A program made the translations under genes and the position numbers. A model generated the notes under the pieces. That model saw nothing but the letters and a program-made list of their open reading frames with translations, made no database searches and had not been told where the DNA came from. Positions 37,768 to 45,931 of a stretch of 57,080 nucleotides of DNA are shown one piece after another; the first letter of the stretch is position 1, and each line of letters opens with the position of its first letter. The stretch is from JANOGU01 sp964602115 (GTDB taxonomy: Bacteria; Pseudomonadota; Alphaproteobacteria; Rhodobacterales; Rhodobacteraceae). The stretch lies in contig CAZRQN010000004.1 in NCBI GenBank assembly GCA_964602115.1, positions 1-57,080 on the forward strand. Reading direction: 5' to 3'.

Positions 37768-37792
37768 CGTTCGTCTTGAGCGAACGCTGTTC
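37768..37792. promoter_or_regulatory. Candidate IclR-type operator B (before second sugar operon)
   Basis: CGTTC (37768-37772), an 8-bp gap, then CGAACGCTGTTC (37781-37792). It matches operator A at 17 fixed positions with identical spacing and begins 28 nt before the ATG of the binding-protein gene. CGTTCG and CGAACG within it also form a 6-bp dyad. Confidence 0.65.
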
Positions 37793-37910
37793 TAAGCTGT
37801 GAGGGAACGGGACAGGAGTCAATGCATTTGTTTGGCCTCTCGATCTGTCCGGTCCAAGGTCGAAAGTGTCGGCCAACCGGCTACAGGGCCCAGGGTCGAG
37901 TCGACCTGAG

Positions 37911-38972
37911 CTATGGACCGACGAGCGCGCGAACCGGGTTGCGCGTGAAGAATCCGTCGATGAGCGGGTCGTCCAGTCCAGCTTCGCGCAGATGGTGTCG
38001 AAAGTCGGTCAGCACATGCGCGTATCCCCAACCGCCAAAGGACTGCAGGTAGTGTTTGTGTCCGACATCCTGCGACAGGAGGATCTTGTTTCCATGACCC
38101 AGTCGCCAGAGGACCGCGATGGCCCTTGCGCGTTCGCGGTCCGAAGGCAGCCACCATGAGGCTTCAGCTGTACGGAAGTAGCCGGAGTTTCCGCAGAGGT
38201 CGAACTCGATGTAGCAGCCGCGGTCGGCGAGGCTGGCGACATAACCTACCGCCCGGTCGAAATCGATGTCGAGGTGAGCCAACGACGCGTCGAGATGATC
38301 AAGAATCACTCGGTCCGGCGGCATGCCTTCGGCGGTCAGGATATCCAAGACGTCGTGTCCGCAGCGTCCTGGCGGATGCACGTGGACGGTCACTGACAGG
38401 CCGGTGGCCAGATGTGCCCTGGCGGCCGCCCGCAGCATTTTGCGTTCGTCCGTATGGATGGGGCTTGAGGTTCCGATCTCGCCGATGATTCCCGGCCGGA
38501 TGCCGGTATCGTCAACACCTTGCCTGATCTCCCGAACCAGTTCGTCGGCCAGCTCGTCCTCCGTCCTCGCCTCAAGTCCCGCAGGCCAGGCAGAACGGAT
38601 GTAGTGGCCGCAGCCGGCAACGATGTTTAGCCCTGTGCGGCGCGCAACTTCGCGCAGCTTTGTCACATCGCGACCGATGTCCGGAAGCGTCACGTCGACG
38701 ATTGTGCCGCCGCCCGCTGCCCGGAACACCGTTGCTTCGTGCACTGCAAGCTCGACGTCGTCGAGAATGCAATTGTCGCGGCTGCCGTACGGATCGCGGA
38801 ACATCCGGTGCAGGTTTCGAAGCGTAACCGGCTCGGCAAACGCGACCGCTTCGGCCGGCGACAGGTCGGTGCGGAAATAGCAGCTAAGATCGATGAAGAG
38901 GTGTTCATGAGTGATTATCAGGCCCAGGCGGTCGGCGGCGACCGACCCGAGGACAGTCATGACGTCAGGCAT
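37911..38972 (-). CDS. Phosphotriesterase-family metal hydrolase, candidate sugar lactonase
   Basis: A 353-residue amidohydrolase-superfamily protein of the phosphotriesterase (PTE/COG1735) family. Predicted binuclear-metal ligands are His22 and His24 (THEH), Glu165 (GEIG) in the bridging position, His197 (HVHP), His226 (HLD) and Asp302 (SQDVGHK). True PTEs use a carboxylated Lys as bridge. The Glu form occurs in bacterial homologues with other substrates, some of which hydrolyse sugar lactones. The ATG at 38972 has GGGAGG five bases upstream and overlaps the ATPase stop by 8 bp. At the end of a sugar-importer operon, lactone or ester hydrolysis of an imported sugar derivative is likelier than organophosphate hydrolysis. 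Confidence 0.88.
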   Translation of the reverse strand: MPDVMTVLGSVAADRLGLIITHEHLFIDLSCYFRTDLSPAEAVAFAEPVTLRNLHRMFRDPYGSRDNCILDDVELAVHEATVFRAAGGGTIVDVTLPDIGRDVTKLREVARRTGLNIVAGCGHYIRSAWPAGLEARTEDELADELVREIRQGVDDTGIRPGIIGEIGTSSPIHTDERKMLRAAARAHLATGLSVTVHVHPPGRCGHDVLDILTAEGMPPDRVILDHLDASLAHLDIDFDRAVGYVASLADRGCYIEFDLCGNSGYFRTAEASWWLPSDRERARAIAVLWRLGHGNKILLSQDVGHKHYLQSFGGWGYAHVLTDFRHHLREAGLDDPLIDGFFTRNPVRALVGP

Positions 38973-40410
38973 GTGCGCCTCCCTGCATTGCACCCATTGC
39001 GGCTATCAGGGCCGGGCGAGTCGCCTCGCTCGCGGCGAGTTCGGCAGAAATCCGACTGCGGAACATGACCAGAAGGCGGTCGGCCAGGAACAGCGCCTCG
39101 TCCAAGTCATCTGTCGCCAGGACGATGCTGGCTCCTTTGTCGGCGAGTTCGAAGATCTGGCGGTGAATTTCGCTCGCTGCCTTCACGTCCACCCCGACCG
39201 TTGGGCATTCGATGACATAGACTTCGGGGTGAAGCACCGTGGCCCGTCCGAACACGGCCTTTTGTTGGTTGCCGCCGCTCAACTCGCTGACCGGCTGGCC
39301 CGGACCGCTGCATTTCAGCGAGAGTTGGCGGATTGTCTCTCCGGCAACAGCCTTTTCGGCGGCAATCTTCCTGACGGATAGCAGGGGGCGACCGGAAAGG
39401 ATGCCGAGGCTGATGTTTTCGGCAACCGAGAGGAACGGAAACAGGCCCTCGGCCCTGCGATCCTCTGGCACAAACCCGACGCGACCGTTCTGCGACCGGC
39501 GCAAGAGCTCGACAATGCCGCGTGTCACCTCGCGCCGCCCGGAGCCAGGATGTCCGAGGAGACCGACGATTTCTCCTCGCGCAACCTCGAGCGACAGGTC
39601 GGCAAACCCCGGAAGCTGACCATGCCGCACAGCAATCGATACCTTACCTCTTGCCGCAACCGAGGCCCGCTTTCGGGGCACCACGTCGTCGCCGACCATC
39701 ATCCGGCTCAATGCCGCGACACTTGTGTCCGCAACTGCTACGGTGTCGACGCGACGGCCGTCGCGCATCACCGTCGCGCGGTCGGCCACCTGGATCACCT
39801 CATCCAGGTAGTGGGTGACAAAGATCAGCATCCGCCCATCCTGACGCAAGCGTTCGAAGATCGAGAACAGCACCGCCCGCTCGTTCGGGCCAAGCCGGGC
39901 GGTTGGTTCGTCGAAGATCACCACTTCGGCGTCGTGTGACAGCGCGCGGGCGATTTGCACCAGCTGGCGCGCGGCGGGGGGCAGGCTGAATACCGTGGCT
40001 GTCGCCGGAATCTCCAGTGCAAAAGCGTCAAGCAGCCTGCGGGCACGGGCGAAAAGACCGTCGCGACCGATTGGCCTCAGAAGGCCGGCGCGCTCGGAGG
40101 TCCTTTCGTGTCCGAGGAAAACGTTCTCGGCCACTGACAGGTGGGGAACCAGTTCGGCTTCCTGATGAACGATCACAATGCCTTCACGAATGGCGGCGGA
40201 CGGGCTCGACAGCCGGATGTCGCGATCATTCAGGGTGAAACGCCCGGAGGCATCGGGGAATCGTCCGCCGAGGATGTTGATGAGCGTAGACTTGCCAGCG
40301 CCATTGGCCCCGAGCAAGGCGTGGACCTCGCCCTTGTGGACATCGAGGTTGACCCGATCCACGACCGTGATCGCTCCGAACGCCTTGGTCGCTTCGCGGA
40401 TCCTCAGCAT
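38965..40410 (-). CDS. Sugar ABC transporter ATPase, two-domain (ribose/xylose type)
   Basis: A 481-residue ATPase with two cassettes. The first has Walker A LLGANGAGKST; the second has the usual degenerate P-loop (LLGHPGSGRREV) but a complete signature (ELSGGNQQKAVFGRA). This is the RbsA/XylG/AraG architecture of carbohydrate importers. The expected EPT-like first Walker B (VIFDEPTARLG) is present. It works with the single permease whose stop precedes it on the same strand (40414-41370) and the binding protein at 41459-42436. It overlaps the PTE-family gene by 8 bp. Confidence 0.93.
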   Translation of the reverse strand: MLRIREATKAFGAITVVDRVNLDVHKGEVHALLGANGAGKSTLINILGGRFPDASGRFTLNDRDIRLSSPSAAIREGIVIVHQEAELVPHLSVAENVFLGHERTSERAGLLRPIGRDGLFARARRLLDAFALEIPATATVFSLPPAARQLVQIARALSHDAEVVIFDEPTARLGPNERAVLFSIFERLRQDGRMLIFVTHYLDEVIQVADRATVMRDGRRVDTVAVADTSVAALSRMMVGDDVVPRKRASVAARGKVSIAVRHGQLPGFADLSLEVARGEIVGLLGHPGSGRREVTRGIVELLRRSQNGRVGFVPEDRRAEGLFPFLSVAENISLGILSGRPLLSVRKIAAEKAVAGETIRQLSLKCSGPGQPVSELSGGNQQKAVFGRATVLHPEVYVIECPTVGVDVKAASEIHRQIFELADKGASIVLATDDLDEALFLADRLLVMFRSRISAELAASEATRPALIAAMGAMQGGAHA

Positions 40411-40413
40411 GGC

Positions 40414-41370
40414 CTAGCGTCCTGTTCCGCGCTCGGTGGACATGCTGATGCCAACCGCCGCCAGCAGGATCGCGCCCGTCACCGCCGTCTGCCAGAACGC
40501 CGATACATTGTAGAGGTTTAGGCCGTTGCCGATTGCTGTCAGCAGGAAGACGCCTACCACCGTGCCGGGGATCGACCCACGGCCCCCGCCCAGCGTCGCG
40601 CCGCCGATTACCGCAGCGGTGATCGCCTGCAGTTCGTAGTTCACCCCGGCATTGGGCAATGCGGAAGCCGTGCGCGCGGCCAGCACGATGCCGCCGATTC
40701 CAGCCAGGACGCTGCAGAGTGCATAAGTCGCGATTTGGACCCGACGCACTGGAACGCCCGCAAGCAATGCAGCCCTTTCGTTACCGCCGACGGCAAAAAT
40801 GTACTGGCCAAAGACGGTCTGGCGCAGAAGCAGCCACAGAAGGCCGGCGAGCACGAGGAACAGCAGGCCAGCCACAGGCATGCCCAACAGCGATCCCTGC
40901 AAGAATTCGGCCATCAAGTAGCCATGGCCCTCCGCGTAGACCAGACGCCCATCGCTTGCCACCAGTACGACTCCGCGCACCAGGCTGAGGACCCCCAACG
41001 TTGCGATCAGTGGGCTGATCCGCGCCCAGGTCACCAAGAGACCATTGGCCACACCCACGGCGGCGCAGGCCAGAAGTGAGAGCGCAAGACCGACCGGGAT
41101 GATCGCGGCGTGATCGATCAGAAGGAAGACCAGATAGCAGGTCACGCCCGCGAGCGCGGCGACGGCTCCCACCGAAAGGTCAAACCCGCCAAGGATGATC
41201 ACCAGCGTTTGTCCGATCGCCAGCAGGCCGATGATGGAAGACTGCTGCCATACGTTGAACAGGTTTCCTGGCTGCCGGAACACCGGGTTCAAGGCAAACA
41301 GCACGATGATTGGCGTCAGAAGCACGACATAGAGGCCGTGCCCGCGCCAAAGGTCGCGAAGTTGTGTCAC
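40414..41370 (-). CDS. Sugar ABC transporter permease (RbsC type)
   Basis: A 318-residue permease with eight or more predicted membrane helices. Family segments are GQTLVIILGGFDLSVGAVAA, FAVGGNERAALLAGVPVRRV and ITAAVIGGATLGGGRGSIPG, all characteristic of RbsC/AraH/XylH. I chose GTG at 41370 (with GAAAGGA about 6 nt upstream), giving the usual family length. An upstream start at 41472 would add 34 soluble residues and overlap the binding-protein gene. It ends 3 bp before the ATPase start. Confidence 0.92.
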   Translation of the reverse strand: MTQLRDLWRGHGLYVVLLTPIIVLFALNPVFRQPGNLFNVWQQSSIIGLLAIGQTLVIILGGFDLSVGAVAALAGVTCYLVFLLIDHAAIIPVGLALSLLACAAVGVANGLLVTWARISPLIATLGVLSLVRGVVLVASDGRLVYAEGHGYLMAEFLQGSLLGMPVAGLLFLVLAGLLWLLLRQTVFGQYIFAVGGNERAALLAGVPVRRVQIATYALCSVLAGIGGIVLAARTASALPNAGVNYELQAITAAVIGGATLGGGRGSIPGTVVGVFLLTAIGNGLNLYNVSAFWQTAVTGAILLAAVGISMSTERGTGR

Positions 41371-41458
41371 GGTGATCCTTTCGCGAGTGGTGGTGCCCGA
41401 CTGCGGGAGCGGCAGTCGGGCACGCTCCGGATGAAGCCGCAAGTGCGCTGCATCCGCG

Positions 41459-42436
41459 TCAGAAAGGGACAAAGTCCCCCAGATTCGTCAGTGTGCAAAT
41501 CGGCAACGGCACAACGGCGTCGGCGGGGACGGTGGTGAAATCGGGTGCCATTCGCGGCAGGGCGTCCATAACGATCCGACCGACCTGCGCGGGGTCCTGG
41601 ATCACCACGCCATACTGCCAGCCGTTTTCGATTGCTTCCTTGGTCTGCACGGTCAGTTCGCCGCCTGTAAACATCACATCCGATCGGCCCGCAGTCTTGT
41701 GCGCGTAGCGTGCGCCGGGCACCTCGACCATGCCGCCCCAGCCGTGGACCAGATGCAACTCTCCGGGACCAAACTTCTGCAACAGGTCCTGAACGCCTGA
41801 AAGGCCCTTGTCAGGGCTCCAGTCGGTGACAATTTCAGCCACCACTTCGACATCGCCGCGAGGAGTCAGTACCTCCATAATGCCTTCGTACCGAAGCCGG
41901 TCGGGCGCTCCTCCTGGGGCCCCGCGCAGGAAGGCCACCTTGTAGGGGCCGGACTGGCCAGACTTCTTTAGCGCCTCGATAATCAGCCGACCCATCTGTC
42001 GACCGAACTCCGTGTCGTCGGCACCGATGTAGGGGTAGCCCTCGACTGTGCCCAGACAGGCTACAAAAGGTACACCGGCCTCGGTCGCTGACTTCGCGGC
42101 GGGCAGAATTCCGCGAACATCGACCGGCGTCACGCAGATTACGTCCACTCCCTGCACCAGGAACTCGGCGACGTGCTGTGCCTGAACCGAGGCGTCGAAT
42201 TTCGCCTCTACCAGTTTGAGGTCGATGTTGTTGGCGGCAGCAGAAGTGCGCAGCGAATCCGCCAGCGGCACCGCGAACGGGATGCTGAGGTCCCAGATCG
42301 AAAAGCCCACGGTCAGCGGCTCCTGTCCCCAGGCCCGTGACGCCGCAAAGGCAGACGGCAGCGAAAGCCCAGTAGCCAGCGCTGCAAGCAGCACTTCCCT
42401 CCGACTTGGCCCACCCATTTTGTCACTGACGTTCAT
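41459..42436 (-). CDS. Periplasmic sugar-binding protein (ribose/LacI-like fold)
   Basis: A 325-residue periplasmic-binding protein of the RbsB/Peripla_BP_4 family. The N-terminus SRREVLLAALATGLSLPSAF is a twin-arginine-like signal peptide. The fold motif (VGFSIWDLSIPFAVPLADSL, VDVICVTPVDVRGILPAAKS, AEAGVPFV-like EAGVPFVACLG) is that of aldose receptors. The ATG at 42436 has GGGAGG at ideal distance; the frame from 42475 lacks one. It is the first gene of a four-gene operon (receptor, permease, ATPase, PTE-family hydrolase), divergent from the LacI regulator. The ligand is probably a sugar or sugar derivative. Confidence 0.92.
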   Translation of the reverse strand: MNVSDKMGGPSRREVLLAALATGLSLPSAFAASRAWGQEPLTVGFSIWDLSIPFAVPLADSLRTSAAANNIDLKLVEAKFDASVQAQHVAEFLVQGVDVICVTPVDVRGILPAAKSATEAGVPFVACLGTVEGYPYIGADDTEFGRQMGRLIIEALKKSGQSGPYKVAFLRGAPGGAPDRLRYEGIMEVLTPRGDVEVVAEIVTDWSPDKGLSGVQDLLQKFGPGELHLVHGWGGMVEVPGARYAHKTAGRSDVMFTGGELTVQTKEAIENGWQYGVVIQDPAQVGRIVMDALPRMAPDFTTVPADAVVPLPICTLTNLGDFVPF

Positions 42437-42498
42437 CTTTGCCTCCCTGTTTTGCCACGTTGTGCCGCCGTTCACTTGCGGTCGGTGGTGATTCGGTG

Positions 42499-42525
42499 TG
42501 GATCAATCCATGTGGATCGATCCAC
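42499..42525. promoter_or_regulatory. Tandem LacI-type operators between sugar importer and lacI-family gene
   Basis: TGGATCAATCCA (42499-42510) and GTGGATCGATCCAC (42512-42525, a perfect 14-bp palindrome) have centres 14 bp apart, between the divergent binding-protein gene and the LacI-family regulator. The A/T-rich symmetrical form is typical for LacI family sites. Confidence 0.7.
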
Positions 42526-42610
42526 GATAGTGCTTTGCAACTTCTCGCGCAACGTAAACGTGATATTGCGGGTCAGAAACGCATGAACGAAGACAGGAGA
42601 GCCCGTCCCT

Positions 42611-43630
42611 TTGACCTCCGCAGGCGGCAAGAGACCAACCATTCGGACAGTTGCAGAGCACGCCGGCGTCTCCCGCTCGGCGGTGTCGAAGGTCCTTTGC
42701 AACGCTTACGGTATAAGCCCTGAACTGCGCGCACGCGTGCACGCCTCGATCGAGGTCCTAGGGTATCGACCGATGACATCCGCGCGCGCCCTTCGGGGTA
42801 AGACCTTCACCATCGGCGTGGTTGCCTCTGATATCCACAACCCGTTTTTCGCCGATGTCACTGTCGGCATCAGCCGCCGCCTCGAAGGAACCTCGTATAG
42901 GGTTTTGCTCGGCTTCAGCCTCTCGTCCGGCGAAGCCGAACTGTCACTCGTGGAGGCCATGCTCGACCGCCAGGTCGACGGCCTCATCTGGATCGCGCCA
43001 CGTGTCGGAAGCGATGCCCTGGACAGCGTGGCAAGAAAGCTACCCATGGTGGTCGTCGCGTTCCATGAGCCTCGCGCGGCGACATTCGATACTGCCAACG
43101 TGGATGATGAACTCGGCGCAAGGCTTGCAATTGACCATCTAGTGGCAACAGGACACCGCCAAATCGCCATGCTCAGCGTCGATTGGCCTGCCACCACCGG
43201 GTCGGTCGTTCAGCGCCGCGAAAAAGGCTACCTTTCGGCGATGGAAACGCATGGCCTTGCAGAGTTCTCGTCAATTGAGCGCGCGCTGGAAACTGCGGAG
43301 GACATCGAGGCTGTCGCGAGCGTCTTGCTTGACCGCCCTCACCCACTCGATGCGATCTTCTGCTGGAATGACCTAGCAGCACTCGAGCTCCTAAGCGTAA
43401 TCAATCTCCGTGGCCTTCGAGTGCCGAAAGATGTCGCCATCATTGGTTTCGACAACATTTCTGCCTGTCGGCTTGCGCAGAACTCGCTCTCGAGCGTAGA
43501 CCAGTTCGCCGACCGCCTGGGAGAACACGCGGCCGCTATGCTCCTCGACAGAATTGACGGCAATGTCGAACCCCGTAAGAGCCTGATAAAGCCCGCGCTC
43601 GTGGTCCGTGGCAGCACAGCGACAGGCTGA
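42611..43630 (+). CDS. LacI-family transcriptional regulator
   Basis: A 339-residue regulator. N-terminal HTH (PTIRTVAEHAGVSRSAVSKV) and hinge helix (LGYRPMTSARALRGK) precede a periplasmic-binding-protein-like effector domain (TFTIGVVASDIHNPFFADVT, CWNDLAALELL, DVAIIGFDN). The start is TTG at 42611-42613, about 8 nt after an AGGAGAG site; the ATG at 42583 is out of frame. It is divergent from the ribose-type importer operon, with two palindromic operators in the 174-bp gap, and is its probable repressor, with the imported sugar or a product as inducer. Confidence 0.93.
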   Translation: MTSAGGKRPTIRTVAEHAGVSRSAVSKVLCNAYGISPELRARVHASIEVLGYRPMTSARALRGKTFTIGVVASDIHNPFFADVTVGISRRLEGTSYRVLLGFSLSSGEAELSLVEAMLDRQVDGLIWIAPRVGSDALDSVARKLPMVVVAFHEPRAATFDTANVDDELGARLAIDHLVATGHRQIAMLSVDWPATTGSVVQRREKGYLSAMETHGLAEFSSIERALETAEDIEAVASVLLDRPHPLDAIFCWNDLAALELLSVINLRGLRVPKDVAIIGFDNISACRLAQNSLSSVDQFADRLGEHAAAMLLDRIDGNVEPRKSLIKPALVVRGSTATG

Positions 43631-43654
43631 CCATCGCCACAGGCTTTGACGGGC

Positions 43655-44404
43655 TCAATTCCCGAACCGCAAATCAGCTATCACCGGATTGTGGTCAGAA
43701 CCATAGCGTCTCCCGACAATCTGAGATGAAACGATGCTGCAGGACCGCGCAAAGACATGGTCGAGTGCGGCCGGTAGAAACCGTGTTGTACGTCCCTGGC
43801 TCCCGCCTTCAAAACCAAGGCTGGCCAGCATCGCCTTCAATCGCTGCCCTTCGTTCCGGCGGAAGTCGGACGACTTGTATCCGAGGACAAGGCCCGCAGG
43901 CCACGCAATGATCGGCCGCGAGTACGAATTGAAATCTCCGCCAAGTGCCAATGGACCGGAAGGCGGCAAGGCGGCAAGCAATACACGCAACTCGTTCTCG
44001 CGATGGGAAGGCGATGCGAAGGCGCTGGCATGAAAGCATGCAATCGGAAGCCAGGAACCTTCGTATGCAACCTCCGTGCAAAGAGCATTCTGACACTCGT
44101 CAGAGCCAAGCACTCGCGCAAGAATCGACCGGGAACCGGTTGTGCCGTTGTTCGGACCAACCTTTCGAACACCCCTTTGACTGGCTTTCGAAGCGATGGC
44201 GACAAAGTTATTGCCCTTCCTTGAGCCTGTAGCCTTACATACGGAAACGAAGGAGAACGCTCTCCGGACGGCCAAGAGGTGCTTCTCGGTCAGTTCTTGG
44301 AGCAGCGCCACATCGGGCTGAATAGCCTCGAGTGCCGCCGAAATGCGAGAGCAATCCGGATTCCGTTCAGAAACATTCCAAGAAAGGATTCGCAAGTTCA
44401 TCAA
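43655..44404 (-). CDS. Endonuclease/exonuclease/phosphatase-family protein
   Basis: A 249-residue EEP-superfamily hydrolase. The catalytic landmarks are SWNV near residue 10, LLQEL (Glu metal ligand), LALGGDFNS (Asp/Asn) and GSDHNPVIADL (Asp-His pair) near the C-terminus. There is no signal peptide. The family includes DNA repair exonucleases, phosphodiesterases and toxins, and the substrate is not evident. The gene and its flanks look less GC-rich than the catabolic operons, suggesting separate acquisition. It converges with the LacI gene (24-bp gap) and has no obvious partner. Confidence 0.8.
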   Translation of the reverse strand: MMNLRILSWNVSERNPDCSRISAALEAIQPDVALLQELTEKHLLAVRRAFSFVSVCKATGSRKGNNFVAIASKASQRGVRKVGPNNGTTGSRSILARVLGSDECQNALCTEVAYEGSWLPIACFHASAFASPSHRENELRVLLAALPPSGPLALGGDFNSYSRPIIAWPAGLVLGYKSSDFRRNEGQRLKAMLASLGFEGGSQGRTTRFLPAALDHVFARSCSIVSSQIVGRRYGSDHNPVIADLRFGN

Positions 44405-44641
44405 TCAGCAAGAGGATTCTACGGGCCGCTCCCGACCATGGTCCTGAAGATGTGGCGACCGAGGCAGTGGTGTCAACCGCTTGCGGCCCTTGATCTGCTC
44501 CCTTTCCGCAAAGCGTTGCCTGCGAGCGGCCCAAGGACGAGGATCGGATCAAGAGGTACATTTTGCGCTTGGGCTGCAGCGTAGTTTGCTGACAATGCAG
44601 CTATCATGCAACCGCAATCTCTGCCGCGCCTCGGATGCGGA

Positions 44642-45706
44642 TTAACTTGCCCCCCACATCCTGAACCGCCCCTGACCCGTGACCTCGCGAATCAAATCCT
44701 TGTCCTGCATCCAGGCGAGATTTCGCTGAACCGCTGCTCGGCTGCAGCCTGTGAGGGCCTCGGACATTGGGGCAGAGACAAGGGGCCATTCGGTCAGAAC
44801 GCGGAGTAGGGCGGTCGGCGTTCGGCCCGTTAGCGAGGACATCTTGTCTTCCGCCCGCACGGCCCATGCCTCAACATCGTCCAGGTGTCGCATCGCGGTC
44901 AGGCATGCGGTCTCCATCCCGTGCAGCCACCGCGCCAGACGATCGGTGGGTGGGCCGCTTGCACGCAGTCCCGCTGCCCCGCCCATGGCCAGCGGCGCAA
45001 AAACCGTCCCCTTGCCCTCGCTGGCCGAGATGCGTGCCGCAGTGACTGCCGCCTCCATCCGGTCGTCGTTCCGCCCGAGACCTGCGAGGTTCCAGAGGTG
45101 AAAGCCCATGCAGGCGCGGGTGATCGGGTGCAGATCGGCAGCTTGCGCCAGTAGGTCCAGCCAACCGCCCGCGCGATCCGCGAAAGGCTCGGCATCGGTG
45201 CCCATGTTTTCCGGGTCACGGCGGTCGAGGAAGGCGGACATGTCTACCTCTGGGCCGGGACCGCCTGTCAAGCGACGCACCGCCCAACCGACACGCGCGA
45301 GCGCCCCGGTATCGTCCTGCACGCCGGACAGGCGCATGGAGATCCAAAGCGCAAGCCGATCCAGACCGATCCGGGTGCCCACAAACCAGCTGAGGTCAGC
45401 TGCCTCGATCAGCGCGAGCCTGTGCCGCCAGCCTTCGGGGCTGCGGCGCAGCCGGTCGTCTAGCGCGCCGAGGCGGCCAGCCACGCGGGCGAGACGAGCG
45501 GCATGGCCCGCCTCGGCCTTCCGCCAGTCATCAAGAACCGCCGTCTCGTGGGGCTCCACCCTTGGTCCCGGCGGCAGATCGTCAGCATCCTCTTCGATCG
45601 GGCCAGGCAGAAACCACAAATCGTCTTCGGATGTTCCCTCGGCCCCTTCGGTAGCAGCGCGAGGGTCATCGAAGTTATCTAGCAAAGCTGATGCTTGGGG
45701 CTTCAT
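44642..45706 (-). CDS. DUF1612/HTH plasmid protein (RHE_PE00001-like)
   Basis: A 354-residue protein. The middle (LIEAADLSWFVGTRIGLDRL, LSGVQDDTGALARVGWAVRR) and the C-terminal winged-HTH-like segment (ALTGCSRAAVQRNLAWMQDK, DLIREVTGQGRFRMWG) resemble the DUF1612 plus HTH proteins common on plasmids of Rhizobiales and Rhodobacterales; this is by memory, not search. The N-terminus is acidic and probably disordered. An inverted repeat at 45709-45732 begins only 3 bp before the ATG and there is no clear ribosome-binding site, so the repeat may be an autoregulatory operator. It is divergent from the serine recombinase gene. Function unknown, possibly a DNA-binding regulator. Confidence 0.72.
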   Translation of the reverse strand: MKPQASALLDNFDDPRAATEGAEGTSEDDLWFLPGPIEEDADDLPPGPRVEPHETAVLDDWRKAEAGHAARLARVAGRLGALDDRLRRSPEGWRHRLALIEAADLSWFVGTRIGLDRLALWISMRLSGVQDDTGALARVGWAVRRLTGGPGPEVDMSAFLDRRDPENMGTDAEPFADRAGGWLDLLAQAADLHPITRACMGFHLWNLAGLGRNDDRMEAAVTAARISASEGKGTVFAPLAMGGAAGLRASGPPTDRLARWLHGMETACLTAMRHLDDVEAWAVRAEDKMSSLTGRTPTALLRVLTEWPLVSAPMSEALTGCSRAAVQRNLAWMQDKDLIREVTGQGRFRMWGAS

Positions 45707-45708
45707 AT

Positions 45709-45732
45709 GTGCAAATTACAATCATTTTGCAC
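45709..45732. promoter_or_regulatory. Inverted repeat at start of DUF1612/HTH gene
   Basis: GTGCAAA and TTTGCAC flank a 10-bp centre, 3-26 bp before the ATG of the minus-strand gene. An operator for the encoded HTH protein or part of a recombination (res) site is possible. The remainder of the 225-bp gap to the recombinase also has AAACGGTCGTTT at 45885-45896. Confidence 0.5.
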
Positions 45733-45931
45733 TTTACCCAAGGGTCTTGTCCGGGCAGGCCTGCACGCCTTATGCGGCACGCGCGCGCGACGGACTGCGG
45801 GACCCTTCTGATTCCGCTCAGCCCAGGAAACCAACGGTGTTCTGCTGAACAGCGCCACAGATCGTGCCCTTGCATCTGTTTACAAACGGTCGTTTAGTGG
45901 CGACATATGATATTGGAAACCATCTTCCCCT

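Noticed and set aside
37911..38972. Organophosphate-degrading phosphotriesterase
   Set aside because: Bridging residue is Glu and the context is a sugar importer; no pesticide-degradation gene nearby.
44405..44641. Possible gene in the gap between the endonuclease-like and DUF1612 genes
   Set aside because: Only short frames without start signals or conserved sequence.
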